Source: JAEXOD01 sp043805435 (GTDB lineage Bacteria > Bacteroidota > Ignavibacteria > Ignavibacteriales > Melioribacteraceae). Taken from it: 64,000 bases of DNA. A model generated the notes under the pieces. The model had not been told where the DNA came from. It saw nothing but the letters and a program-made list of their open reading frames with translations, and did not search any database. A program made the position numbers and the translations under genes. The stretch spans positions 1-64,000 of the forward strand of contig JAZDHY010000063.1 in the NCBI GenBank assembly GCA_043805435.1. Reading direction: 5' to 3'. Each line of letters begins with the position of its first letter. Position 1 is the first letter of the stretch. Shown in pieces: positions 1 to 8,131 of the stretch.

Positions 1-427
1 GGTGTTTTTTTGCTTTTTTGATCAAAAATAGATATTTTTTGAAAAAGTTATAAAAAATAAATTTTTATATGTATTTATTCCCCCTTTGGGGTAATTTTGC
101 AGAAAAAGCGAAAACTTAATTTTAACACAGTCTGTTTATGGTCTGGTTTTTGAAATTCCCCGCTACAATAATCCTCGTTCACTAAACATATAATCAACTA
201 TTTAATAAAATTTACATGAGTATAAATTAATAAAAACACTATTTTTTGAATTATATAACTATAATATTGTATAAATTTATTTCAAATTCTTTTATTGAGC
301 ATTAAATAGGAATAATTATGCATATAATTGTATATTAATTCTTATTTTTTTCTTATTTAGCACTTGAATTAATTAAATATTTTAATTACTCTATTATCCT
401 AATTTAAAAATTTAATGAGGATAAATC
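1..427. other. Noncoding leader region upstream of the porin gene
   Basis: No open frame of useful length is visible on either strand and the composition is strongly AT-rich. A small CCCC-TTT-GGGG stem at about 81-92 followed by TAATTTT could be a weak terminator of a gene left of the window. A purine-rich AATGAGGA at about 413-420 is placed as a ribosome binding site for the ATG at 428. Nothing else is recognisable. Confidence 0.5.
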
Positions 428-1453
428 ATGAACTCTCGTATTCTATTTATTCTGATAGTCGTTTTTATAATTAATAGTTTTTTACTTGGTCAGGAAAATA
501 AACCCAAGGTCACTTTATATGGTGATTTTAAGGGTTATTACCAAACCGATATGACCAAGAATACCGAAGAGTTCACTTTAAATGCCGCTCGAATTGGGGC
601 AAAAGGCTCATTAAATGAATTTATTTCGTACAAAGTGCTTGTTAATTTTGCTCAACTCGGTTCTTTATCAACAAAAAAAGATAGTGACGGAAAAGTTACA
701 GATGTAAAAGCAAAGTTTGGCGAGGTTTTACAAGACGCTTTATTTAAATTAAATTTAGACAAAAGTTTTTATATTACAATGGGGCAATTCAAAGTTCCTA
801 TCAGCACCGATAATTTACGCACACCTTTAGAGATTTATTTTGTAAACCGTCCATTATTAACAAAAGTTACCCCCGAACTAAGAGATGTTGGTGCTTCAGC
901 AACATTTATTAATAATGAAATGATACCAATTGAAATTAATGCGGGTTTATTTAACGGATCGGGAGCAAATAAAACCGAAACGGACAGAACCCTAAATTAT
1001 GCATTTAGAGGGTTATTTAAACCTATCGAACAAGTTTCACTATCAGGTAATTATTATAGCGGGAAACTTACTAATACCGATGTTAATATTTTTGATTTTG
1101 GAACAACTGTAAAAGTTAATAATTTACAAGTTGACGCAGAATATGCTTATCGTGATGCCGATTCAACCAATTTTACCCGTAAGAGCTTTTCTTTTTACGG
1201 ATATGCTTTATACACATTTAAAATGGATACAAAACTAATCTCGGGAATTCAACCATCAATAAGATATGAATATTTTGAACCGGACAATAATATTGCGGAT
1301 GACGAACAAAATAGATTTACGGTTGGTCTCTCATTAATATTAATTGAAAACAGCTTGAACCAAATTAAATTTAATTACGAAATTTTGGATTACAAAAACA
1401 TAAATAAAGATACAGTTAAAAAGTTCTACATTGCATTCCAAACCGCATTTTAA
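428..1453 (+). CDS. Outer-membrane porin, phosphate-selective OprO/OprP type
   Basis: The product has a cleavable signal peptide (hydrophobic core at residues 5-19, cleavage near LLGQE). The remainder is made of alternating beta-strand-like segments rich in Y, F and N and ends in an aromatic residue (AFQTAF), as in outer-membrane barrels inserted by Bam. The stretches GQFKVPIS, NRPLL and RDVGASATF near residues 118-160 are typical of the phosphate-selective porin O/P family, and 341 residues is in its usual range. The substrate cannot be read from sequence; many family members are general anion or unknown porins. An AGGA-type site lies 7-8 bases before the ATG. It is followed 68 bases later by the carboxypeptidase gene in the same direction, probably a separate unit. 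Confidence 0.8.
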   Translation: MNSRILFILIVVFIINSFLLGQENKPKVTLYGDFKGYYQTDMTKNTEEFTLNAARIGAKGSLNEFISYKVLVNFAQLGSLSTKKDSDGKVTDVKAKFGEVLQDALFKLNLDKSFYITMGQFKVPISTDNLRTPLEIYFVNRPLLTKVTPELRDVGASATFINNEMIPIEINAGLFNGSGANKTETDRTLNYAFRGLFKPIEQVSLSGNYYSGKLTNTDVNIFDFGTTVKVNNLQVDAEYAYRDADSTNFTRKSFSFYGYALYTFKMDTKLISGIQPSIRYEYFEPDNNIADDEQNRFTVGLSLILIENSLNQIKFNYEILDYKNINKDTVKKFYIAFQTAF

Positions 1454-1521
1454 CAAAATAAAATGGGATATCCGGAAACGATGCCTAATAAAACGATTAC
1501 TTAATAAATTAACGTGAGAAG

Positions 1522-2463
1522 ATGAAAATACTAAAACCCAAAAAGCTATGTAAAGGTGATTTAATTGGAATTATTTCACCTGCTTCTACTCCAGACGATT
1601 TAACACGAGTCAACAAAGGAGTTCAATACCTCGAAAAGCTTGGTTATAAAGTTGAAGTTGGTAAAAACGTTGGAAAACAACGTGGATATTTAGCCGGCAC
1701 AGATGATGAAAGACTTGAAGATATCCATTATATGTTTGGAAAAAAATCTGTAAAAGCTATTATGTGTGTCCGCGGTGGTTATGGTACCGGAAGAATTTTA
1801 GATAAAATTGATTATTCATTAATTAAAAAAAATCCTAAAATTTTTGTCGGTTATAGTGATATTACTGCTTTACAAATGGCATTTTTTAAAAAAGCCGGAT
1901 TAGTTACTTTTGCAGGTCCAATGCTTGCTGTTGATTTTTGGAAGGAAGAAGTTAGTGCATTTACAGAAGAACAATTTTGGCGTATGGTTACGTCTGATAA
2001 AAAATTCGGGAAACTTGCAAATCCCGATGATGAAAGATTTTTTGTTCTCAACAAAGGTAATGCGCAAGGGAAATTATTTGGCGGTAATTTAGCTCTTATT
2101 ACTTCTATTATGGGTACTGAATATATGCCTTCTCTTGAAGATTCGATGCTTATGTTAGAAGATATTGACGAACCCCCTTATAGAATAGATAGAATGTTAA
2201 ATCAACTTAAACTTGCTAATTGTTTTGAACAAACCAATGCTGTTATTTTAGGTCGCTTTGTTGATTGTTATGAAACAGATAATAAAAAATCTTTAACCTT
2301 AAATGAAGTTATTTCGGATTATCTATCAGGAATAAAAAAACCTGTTATTTATAATTTTAAGCATGGGCATATTAAAGATAATATTACAGTACCGTTTGGT
2401 ATTGAATGCAAATTAAACACTACAAAAGAAATTTTAGAAATTGTAGAATCGGCAGTGGAATAA
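1522..2463 (+). CDS. ldcA: LD-carboxypeptidase, peptidase family S66
   Basis: It removes the terminal D-alanine from tetrapeptides of recycled or mature peptidoglycan. The S66 signatures are all present: N-terminal GDLIGIISPAS at 12-22, the nucleophile Ser112 in VGYSDITAL, the catalytic Glu region LEDIDEPPYRIDRML at 212-226 (Glu213) and the catalytic His283 in HGHIKDN. The fold is a flavodoxin-like N-terminal half with a C-terminal half carrying Glu and His. There is no signal peptide, which fits a cytoplasmic enzyme of muropeptide recycling. The 313-residue length is normal. GAGAAG lies just before the ATG. Confidence 0.9.
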   Translation: MKILKPKKLCKGDLIGIISPASTPDDLTRVNKGVQYLEKLGYKVEVGKNVGKQRGYLAGTDDERLEDIHYMFGKKSVKAIMCVRGGYGTGRILDKIDYSLIKKNPKIFVGYSDITALQMAFFKKAGLVTFAGPMLAVDFWKEEVSAFTEEQFWRMVTSDKKFGKLANPDDERFFVLNKGNAQGKLFGGNLALITSIMGTEYMPSLEDSMLMLEDIDEPPYRIDRMLNQLKLANCFEQTNAVILGRFVDCYETDNKKSLTLNEVISDYLSGIKKPVIYNFKHGHIKDNITVPFGIECKLNTTKEILEIVESAVE

Positions 2464-2599
2464 TTACATTTTGCTTGATTTTTAATATATTGTTTTACAT
2501 ATTGCAAAAAGGTATTTGATATTTCGTTTTTTTATTTAAGTTTATTTTTCTTTACAAATAACTAAATCATCAATCTCATAATTAACTTGGAGGTTTTTA

Positions 2600-4771
2600 A
2601 TGAGAAGAAGTACTTACTTTTCGTTTTTATTCACTTTTATCCTTGTTTTTTCAATGAATTCTTTTGCCCAAAAAGCACAAGAAACTTCTGAACTACGTGG
2701 CGTAAATATGGATTATATTCTAAAACATAGAGTTATTAATCCTCAGATTTTACCATACACCCCTGAATTAGCCGAATTATTTAACAACGGTCAGGTTTTT
2801 AACGTTATTGGCACAGGCCCTAACGGTGCCAACGGCAGCGTTGCTCCTTTTTCGCTTGGCTTGCAAAATTGGGGATCAGGCTGGGGTTTGGCAAACGGTT
2901 TTTCAATTGCCGATGATGTTACTATCAGTGGCGCAACATGGAATATTGACTCAATAATTGTTTATGGATATCAAACAGGTTCCACTTTGGCCTCAACATT
3001 TACAGCCTTATACATTCGTATTTGGAACGGCAATCCTGCATCCGGCGGTACTATTGTATGGGGTGATTTAACAACTAACGTAATGGCTTCTACAAGATGG
3101 TCAGGTGGTTATCGTTATGATGACGCAACTGTTGGTACTACAAGACCTATTATGATTCTTGTAGGTGCAACAAGCGGTTTATCATTACCAGCCGGCGAAT
3201 ATTGGTTTGAATTTTCTTCTGTCGGTTCAGGTACATCGGGTCCATGGTTGCCTTATATTACTATTACCGGGCAAACCACTACCGGTAACGCTATTCAAAG
3301 AAATGTTGATGCTTGGACTCCTATTCTTGATCCTCAAGATACTGGTTATCCTCAAGGTATGCCATTTATAGTATATGGCACTTCCGGTGCACCTATTGGT
3401 CCCGGACCGGCTACATCACCTGTACCGGCTAACGGTGCAAAAGGTCTTGATGTTACAGGAACCCAACTGGGTTGGACAAATCCTGCAACAGCAACTTCGT
3501 TAAAATTATATTTCAGTTCCGATATTGCAAAAGTACAATCAATGGATGAATCTGCTTTAATATCCTCTGCTTTTGGAACATCATATACTGCTCCAACTCT
3601 TGAATATTCTACACAATACTACTGGAGAGTTGTTGAAACTGATCTGACCGGCACTACTAACGGATCTGTTTGGAATTTTAAAACAAAAAGAGACCCTGCT
3701 CTACCATTTATGGACGATTTTGAAGAGGGTACAGATTACTGGACAATTACCGGAACAGCTCCTTACGTATGGACTATTTATACACCAACTTACCCAAACA
3801 CTTATACAATGCCTGCAACTTCTGCCGGTGGTGTATTAGCTGCCGATTCTGACGAATGGGGAAGCAGCGCAGGTGCTACAACAACTACGGCTGCTTTAAC
3901 AACCGGGCTTAATTTATCTACTTTTGCAAATGCATTTTTAGAATTTGATTCCGATTTTCATATTTATTCAAGCAGCCAAGACCAAGGGTTAGCTGATATT
4001 AGTGTTGATGGTGGAACCACATGGACTAATGTTTATAGCGTTATTGGTTTAGATGACAGAGCAGTTCATAAAACATTTGATATTTCAGCAATTGCTGCAG
4101 GTCAATCCAATGTACAAGTTAGATTTACATATTCAAATACCGGCTGGAATTGGTTCTGGGTAATTGATAATGTAACTTTATACGGTACCGGTGGAGTACC
4201 TGTTGAATTAACTTCTTTTGCAGCCAACAGTGTTAATTGTAAAGTAGTATTAGATTGGTCAACTGCTACCGAAACTAATAACTCAGGTTTTGCAATTGAA
4301 AGAAGTTCAGATAATACTTCATTTTCACAAGTAAGTTTTGTAACAGGTAACGGTACTAGCACAGAAAAACATAACTATTCATATACAGATGCTTCTGCTG
4401 TAACAGGTACTTATTTTTATAGATTAAAACAAGTTGATTTTGACGGTACTGTAACTTTCTCAAATACAGTTGAAGTTGAAGTTGGAGTTCCTGCTGAATT
4501 TGCTATTTCGCAAAATTATCCAAACCCATTTAACCCTTCAACAACAATTACTTTTGCAGTTCCTGTTGAATCGAATGTAACAATTAGTTTATTTAACACA
4601 TTGGGCCAGCAAGTTGCCAGTATTGTTGATGGTAATTTTACTGCAGGTTCACACGTATTGAATTTTAATGCTTCAGCTCTTTCAAGTGGTATTTATTTTT
4701 ATACTATTGAAGCTAACGGCGTAAATGGTCAAAATTTTGTTGCTACAAAAAAAATGACTTTGATGAAATAA
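2600..4771 (+). CDS. Secreted protein with T9SS type A sorting domain
   Basis: The function is unknown; the export route is clear. Residues 1-23 form a signal peptide (cleavage after NSFAQ). The C-terminal ~80 residues are a classic T9SS sorting domain with ISQNYPNPFNPSTTITF, a VTISLFNTLGQQV strand and the end VATKKMTLMK. Between them lie beta-rich modules: a jelly-roll-like segment (about 60-270), a fibronectin-III-like segment (about 275-365, ending WRVVETDLTGT) and a second beta-sandwich (about 370-535). Such proteins are carried across the outer membrane and cleaved or anchored. GGAGG sits 7 bases before the ATG, and a strong terminator follows the stop. It is transcribed alone. No catalytic motif was recognised, so adhesion or surface structure is only a guess. 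Confidence 0.85.
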   Translation: MRRSTYFSFLFTFILVFSMNSFAQKAQETSELRGVNMDYILKHRVINPQILPYTPELAELFNNGQVFNVIGTGPNGANGSVAPFSLGLQNWGSGWGLANGFSIADDVTISGATWNIDSIIVYGYQTGSTLASTFTALYIRIWNGNPASGGTIVWGDLTTNVMASTRWSGGYRYDDATVGTTRPIMILVGATSGLSLPAGEYWFEFSSVGSGTSGPWLPYITITGQTTTGNAIQRNVDAWTPILDPQDTGYPQGMPFIVYGTSGAPIGPGPATSPVPANGAKGLDVTGTQLGWTNPATATSLKLYFSSDIAKVQSMDESALISSAFGTSYTAPTLEYSTQYYWRVVETDLTGTTNGSVWNFKTKRDPALPFMDDFEEGTDYWTITGTAPYVWTIYTPTYPNTYTMPATSAGGVLAADSDEWGSSAGATTTTAALTTGLNLSTFANAFLEFDSDFHIYSSSQDQGLADISVDGGTTWTNVYSVIGLDDRAVHKTFDISAIAAGQSNVQVRFTYSNTGWNWFWVIDNVTLYGTGGVPVELTSFAANSVNCKVVLDWSTATETNNSGFAIERSSDNTSFSQVSFVTGNGTSTEKHNYSYTDASAVTGTYFYRLKQVDFDGTVTFSNTVEVEVGVPAEFAISQNYPNPFNPSTTITFAVPVESNVTISLFNTLGQQVASIVDGNFTAGSHVLNFNASALSSGIYFYTIEANGVNGQNFVATKKMTLMK

Positions 4772-4790
4772 TATTAATTTCGTGTTTAAC

Positions 4791-4822
4791 AAAAAAGCCG
4801 ATTCAATTGAGTCGGCTTTTTT
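4791..4822 (+). terminator. Rho-independent terminator of the T9SS cargo gene
   Basis: A near-perfect hairpin pairs AAAAAAGCCGA (4791-4801) with TCGGCTTTTTT (4812-4822). The stem extends inward through a G-T pair to an AATT loop. It starts 19 bases after the stop codon and ends in a T run on the + strand. Confidence 0.9.
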
Positions 4823-4910
4823 GTTTTAAATAATCATGAATATTTTTATTCTAAGAATGTAATTATTTCAGTTGTTTTAGCCCTATTAAGACAATAATTT
4901 TTATTCCCAT

Positions 4911-4971
4911 CCCTAAAGGAATGGGCTAATGAACTCTTTCAGCACTATTTCCATAAACATTATAGCTGTAA
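4911..4971 (+). repeat. Imperfect direct repeat, copy 1
   Basis: It aligns without gaps to 5183-5243 over 61 bases with about 45 identities counted by eye. The best block is ATGGG-TAATGAACTCTTT. It begins with a small CCCAT...ATGGG palindrome (4906-4925). Confidence 0.6.
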
Positions 4972-5182
4972 AATGCCCCCTTGCCTTATTCTGCTGTTTT
5001 TTACATCAATTAAATAATATCTGCAAATAATTACAGTACTTGCCAGCAATTCCTTTACGGATGAGAATAAAAATATAATCCCAAAAAGAGAAGCACGTAA
5101 TTTTCAGCCAAAACGATTCCGGAAAGACAAATGAAAGAGTGTATAAGCCCATTCGTTTACGGATGGGTTGCTTTTTTATAAT

Positions 5183-5243
5183 CCATTAACGGATGGGTTA
5201 ATGAACTCTTTTGCTCCTATTTCTGGTAACATTACTGCTGTAA
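5183..5243 (+). repeat. Imperfect direct repeat, copy 2
   Basis: This is the partner of 4911-4971. A related palindrome, CCCATTCGTTTACGGATGGG at 5148-5167, stands just upstream and is followed by a T run, so some copies may act as terminators. Confidence 0.6.
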
Positions 5244-5758
5244 TTTGAATTCTATAGCTTCCTGAAATAGGTTGGGTTTTTGTAATTACAAATAGGCACC
5301 TGCGCGGTACATCGGATATACAATGTCTGTAACCAATAAACCGCATGCAAGCATATGTACTTCGTTAAAGCACCATGTAAAATATTGTCAGAACAATGAT
5401 TAACAAATCGTCACGGACTATTATTTGTGTGATTTTTTATAAACATCTTTACGACCTCGTTAGAGGTTGCCCGTTAATAGCCAAAAAAAACGCAGAACAA
5501 AAATACAACCCCGGCGTGGGTTGCATGTTTTGTTATTAATAAACGCTAACATTATAAATTAGTTTTGTTAGCTCTTAAGTTACCACTATCCCGCATAGCG
5601 GGAGGAATGTATATAGCACAATCAAGGCCGTAAATTAACGGAGCTACAGCATAGCGACACAAAATATTAATAATTCTAAACTACGTGAAAACGATATCGC
5701 GCACTTTATCTTTGTGTTGTGGGGTGGTTGGCGTTTCTATATATATTTGATAGAAGCC

Positions 5759-6274
5759 TTACTTATGCCCTGCCGAATCTACCATTTTTTTGAAGTTTCT
5801 AAAATTTTGCTGCATAAAATAAGAACTAATTAATATTAATATCGATAAAAATGAACTTACCAATATAAAATCGCTATTTTTAAAATATCTGGTAATTTTA
5901 TCAATATTTACATTTTTTAACCAATCGGCAGATTTATTTATTACCGAATTTTCCGTTCCCGAAAGATTCATTGAATAACTTGTTAAATAAACAATTATAC
6001 TTAATATCAGCAAAATAAATACTGTAATAATTGTGGCATAAAACTTATCAATACCATTATTTTTAACAAATATAACCGAATTCATTATCTTATCAGTAAA
6101 TCCGGCAGGTGCTTCATCAATTTTTATTTTGCGCAGTTTATTTTCAATTAATTTAATGGTTTTAATTTCTTCCATAACAAAAGGATCGGCATCAATCAAT
6201 AAATTCAGTTCCTTTAATTCACTATCCGAAATTTCACCATCAACATATAAATTTATTAAATCGTTTTTATTCAT
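5759..6274 (-). CDS. Membrane anti-sigma factor (zinc-less type)
   Basis: It is the probable inhibitor of the ECF sigma factor encoded immediately upstream. The N-terminal ~45 residues (LINLYVDGEISDSELKEL, then DADPF) match the helical anti-sigma domain that sits on the sigma factor, but no HxxxCxxC zinc motif is present. Two membrane segments follow, at about 82-102 and 139-157. The start is set by AAGGAG inside the end of the sigma gene, one base separating the sigma stop from this ATG, so the two are translationally coupled. The 171-residue size fits. The signal it senses is unknown; no periplasmic sensor domain larger than about 35 residues is present between the two membrane segments. 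Confidence 0.8.
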   Translation of the reverse strand: MNKNDLINLYVDGEISDSELKELNLLIDADPFVMEEIKTIKLIENKLRKIKIDEAPAGFTDKIMNSVIFVKNNGIDKFYATIITVFILLILSIIVYLTSYSMNLSGTENSVINKSADWLKNVNIDKITRYFKNSDFILVSSFLSILILISSYFMQQNFRNFKKMVDSAGHK

Positions 6275-6275
6275 C

Positions 6276-6845
6276 TTAGTTATACTCCTTTTGATAATTG
6301 TGTTTAATCATAAGGTCTTTTAATTCATTTCTGGCTCTAAAAAGCATTACTTTAACATTTACAATACTGATATCTAAAATATTACTTATTTCATTAATAC
6401 TCAAATTATCCATATAAAATAATATAATTATCAGACTGTATCTTATAGGCAGCAAATCAATCAATTTATATAAATATTCGTTTGCATTTTCTGCTTGGGC
6501 ATAAATTTGATTATCATTAGCACCAATATCAAAATTTTCATCAATAGAGATATATTCAATTTCTCTTTTTCTTTTTTGATTTGATAATACCGATAAACAA
6601 GTATTATAAACAATTTTATAAAACCAAGTTGAAAACTTTGCATCCCCCCTAAAATTATTTATCGAATTAAAAGCTTTAATAAAAGAATCCTGTAAAACTT
6701 CTTCTGCTTCCATTTCGTTTTTTAACATCCTTTTAAGCATAGAAAATGCTCTATCCTTATATCTATCCACAAGTAATCGGAAATCATCTTTATTACCATG
6801 CTGGATGCTGTTTATAATTTCTATGTCGGGTATTTTTTTAATCAT
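6276..6845 (-). CDS. ECF RNA polymerase sigma factor (sigma-70 family)
   Basis: An extracytoplasmic-function sigma factor of 189 residues from the chosen start (MIKKIPDIE). Region 2 shows the EAEEVLQDSFIKAF and FRGDAKFSTWFYKIVYN stretches (core binding and -10 recognition). Region 4 shows LLPIRYSLIIILFY and ISIVNVKVMLFRARNELK (the helix-turn-helix for the -35). An in-frame ATG at 6863 is excluded because the putative promoter of this gene lies downstream of it, at 6853-6880. With the start at 6845 the transcript would have almost no leader. The sigma factor is coupled to the anti-sigma gene behind it and probably drives its own promoter and the divergent gene at 6974. Confidence 0.88.
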   Translation of the reverse strand: MIKKIPDIEIINSIQHGNKDDFRLLVDRYKDRAFSMLKRMLKNEMEAEEVLQDSFIKAFNSINNFRGDAKFSTWFYKIVYNTCLSVLSNQKRKREIEYISIDENFDIGANDNQIYAQAENANEYLYKLIDLLPIRYSLIIILFYMDNLSINEISNILDISIVNVKVMLFRARNELKDLMIKHNYQKEYN

Positions 6846-6852
6846 AATAGTT

Positions 6853-6880
6853 AGACTAACCATTTTTTAAAATGGTTACA
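6853..6880 (-). promoter_or_regulatory. ECF-type promoter of the sigma/anti-sigma operon
   Basis: Read on the minus strand it is TGTAACC, 17 bases, then GTCT followed by AAC. The -35 with AAC and a -10 with GTC are usual for ECF promoters. The -10 ends 7 bases before the ATG at 6845, so initiation would fall on or near the start codon. The match to the second, divergent copy at 6912-6939 is the main support. The assignment is inferred, not measured. Confidence 0.65.
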
Positions 6881-6911
6881 AATAATATAACAAAAATATT
6901 TTTTCTTTTTT

Positions 6912-6939
6912 TGTAACCTTTAAAATATTTTTAATGTCT
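6912..6939 (+). promoter_or_regulatory. ECF-type promoter of the divergent membrane-protein gene
   Basis: TGTAACC (6912-6918), 17 bases, GTCT (6936-6939) followed by CAAC. Element sequences and spacing equal those of the promoter facing the other way. Predicted initiation is near 6946, giving a short leader that contains AGGAG at 6962-6966 for the ATG at 6974. Confidence 0.65.
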
Positions 6940-6973
6940 CAACTAATAAACAATAACAAGCAGGAGATATAAA

Positions 6974-7318
6974 ATGCATACCGAAATATTTATACCAATA
7001 ATCTTATTTTTAGTGACCGGTTTAGTTATTATTTCGTGGATATATTTTAGATTTAAAGAAAAACAAATTATGCTGGAAAAAGGTTTAACACCGGAACAGA
7101 TGCTTGATTTGTTAAAATCTAAAAAAAGTCCTACCATGATGCTAAAAATAGGTATTGTAAGTATCTTTTTTGGAATAGGGTTAGGGCTGGGCATTTATAG
7201 TGACGAAATTTGGCATCTGGATGCAGCTGTTCCTTTTTTTATATTTGTATTAACAGGACTAGGATTTGTAATGGCGTTTTTTGTTGATAGGAAGTTTAAT
7301 GACCAGGCAGCCAAATAG
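6974..7318 (+). CDS. Small inner-membrane protein, DUF6249-like
   Basis: A 114-residue protein with three predicted membrane helices: residues 5-25, about 57-75 and 83-104. The cytoplasmic loop FRFKEKQIMLEKGLTPEQML after helix 1 is typical of the DUF6249 group, which is often found beside ECF sigma genes in Bacteroidetes and Ignavibacteria. The molecular role is unknown. AGGAG lies 7 bases before the ATG. The divergent ECF-type promoter suggests it belongs to the regulon of the neighbouring sigma factor, as a membrane stress-response or sensor component. A terminator follows. Confidence 0.75.
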   Translation: MHTEIFIPIILFLVTGLVIISWIYFRFKEKQIMLEKGLTPEQMLDLLKSKKSPTMMLKIGIVSIFFGIGLGLGIYSDEIWHLDAAVPFFIFVLTGLGFVMAFFVDRKFNDQAAK

Positions 7319-7342
7319 TACAAAGATATACACTAATTCTAC

Positions 7343-7379
7343 AAAAAAGACCTCTTTAGTATGCTAAAGGGGTTTTTTT
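7343..7379 (+). terminator. Terminator of the 6974 gene
   Basis: CCTCTTTAG (7351-7359) pairs with CTAAAGGGG (7364-7372) around a TATG loop, flanked by an A run and a T run, so it has a strong U tail on the + strand. Confidence 0.85.
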
Positions 7380-7403
7380 ATAAATAGACCGTGTTTATAA
7401 AAA

Positions 7404-7429
7404 AAAAGGGAACCAAAAAGGTCCCCTTT
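7404..7429 (-). terminator. Terminator of the rplU-rpmA operon
   Basis: The minus strand reads AAAGGGGACC-TTTTT-GGTTCCCTTT followed by more T. It lies just beyond the rpmA stop at 7457 and faces that operon. Confidence 0.8.
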
Positions 7430-7456
7430 CAAAAAAAACAAACTTTATAAAATAAA

Positions 7457-7711
7457 TTAGTTATTATAAATACTAATAAATTTTCTATCGTTTTTCTTAT
7501 ATTCAAACTTTACAACGCCATCAACCAGAGCAAATAAAGTGTCGTCCTTTCCTTTTGAAACATTATTACCCGGATGAAATTTAGTTCCTTTTTGACGAAC
7601 TAAAATTGAGCCAGCTGTAACTGTTTCGCCACCAAAACGTTTTACACCTAAAAACTGCGGATTACTATCACGTCCGTTTCGTGAAGATCCTTGACCTTTT
7701 TTATGAGCCAT
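7457..7711 (-). CDS. rpmA: 50S ribosomal protein bL27
   Basis: An 84-residue bL27 with the characteristic start MAHKKGQGSSRNGRDSNP and the core GETVTAGSILVRQKGTKFHPG. It binds 23S rRNA near the peptidyl-transferase centre and its N-terminal tail reaches the P-site tRNA. The start follows the mature tail directly, so there is no cleaved N-terminal extension of the Firmicutes type. GGAGG precedes the ATG. It is second in the rplU-rpmA operon, the usual bacterial order, with a 16-base gap. Confidence 0.98.
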   Translation of the reverse strand: MAHKKGQGSSRNGRDSNPQFLGVKRFGGETVTAGSILVRQKGTKFHPGNNVSKGKDDTLFALVDGVVKFEYKKNDRKFISIYNN

Positions 7712-7727
7712 TTATTACCTCCAAAAA

Positions 7728-8036
7728 TTATCCAATCTTAGTTACTTCAATCTTGGTTAAAAAAGATCTATGACCATTTTTAACTCTGTAAGATTTTCTT
7801 CTTTTTTTCTTGAAAACAATAACTTTATCGTCTTTCAAGTGTTCAATTACTTTTGCAGAAACTGTAGCACCTTCAACGGTTGGCGCACCAACTTTAGTTT
7901 CTTCTCCATCTGATAAAATTAAAACTTTATCAAAAACCACATCGGTATTAAGTTCATTTGGTAATCTGTTAACATAATACTTTTTGTTTTCTTCAACTTT
8001 TAACTGTTGTCCTGCAATATTAACAATTGCAAACAT
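7728..8036 (-). CDS. rplU: 50S ribosomal protein bL21
   Basis: The 102-residue bL21 begins MFAIVNIAGQQLKVEE and ends with the basic, rRNA-binding segment FKKKRRKSYRVKNGHR, both diagnostic. It binds 23S rRNA domain I together with uL20. GGAGG lies just upstream of the ATG. It is first in the operon, behind a plausible housekeeping promoter at 8072-8100. Confidence 0.98.
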   Translation of the reverse strand: MFAIVNIAGQQLKVEENKKYYVNRLPNELNTDVVFDKVLILSDGEETKVGAPTVEGATVSAKVIEHLKDDKVIVFKKKRRKSYRVKNGHRSFLTKIEVTKIG

Positions 8037-8071
8037 CTATTCCTCCAACACTAACTTAAATAAGAACAGTA

Positions 8072-8100
8072 AAAATATAAATAAATAACGACTAAGTCAA
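8072..8100 (-). promoter_or_regulatory. Probable housekeeping promoter of rplU-rpmA
   Basis: The minus strand has TTGACT (8100-8095), a 17-base spacer and TATTTT (8077-8072). The expected initiation lies about 30 bases before the ATG. The fit to a sigma-70 type promoter is good but unproven. Confidence 0.5.
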
Positions 8101-8131
8101 CATTATTATTATTCTTAATTTCTTTTTTTTG

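Larger units (their letters stand above)
4823..5758. other. Long noncoding stretch with decayed repeats and hairpins
   Basis: No credible gene is visible in about 930 bases. The tract holds a 61-bp imperfect direct repeat (4911-4971 and 5183-5243), extra fragments of the same theme (TTTACGGATG near 5053 and 5157), a perfect hairpin TCCCGC-ATA-GCGGGA at 5589-5603, and the inverted pair GCTAAC/GTTAGC at 5545-5550 and 5567-5572. It looks like an accumulation site for interspersed intergenic repeats between the T9SS gene and the convergent anti-sigma gene. Confidence 0.55.

Noticed and set aside
5545..5572. Integron attC site (GCTAAC ... GTTAGC inverted pair)
   Set aside because: The core sites do not match RYYYAAC/GTTRRRY, the spacing is far too short and no integrase or cassette genes are nearby.
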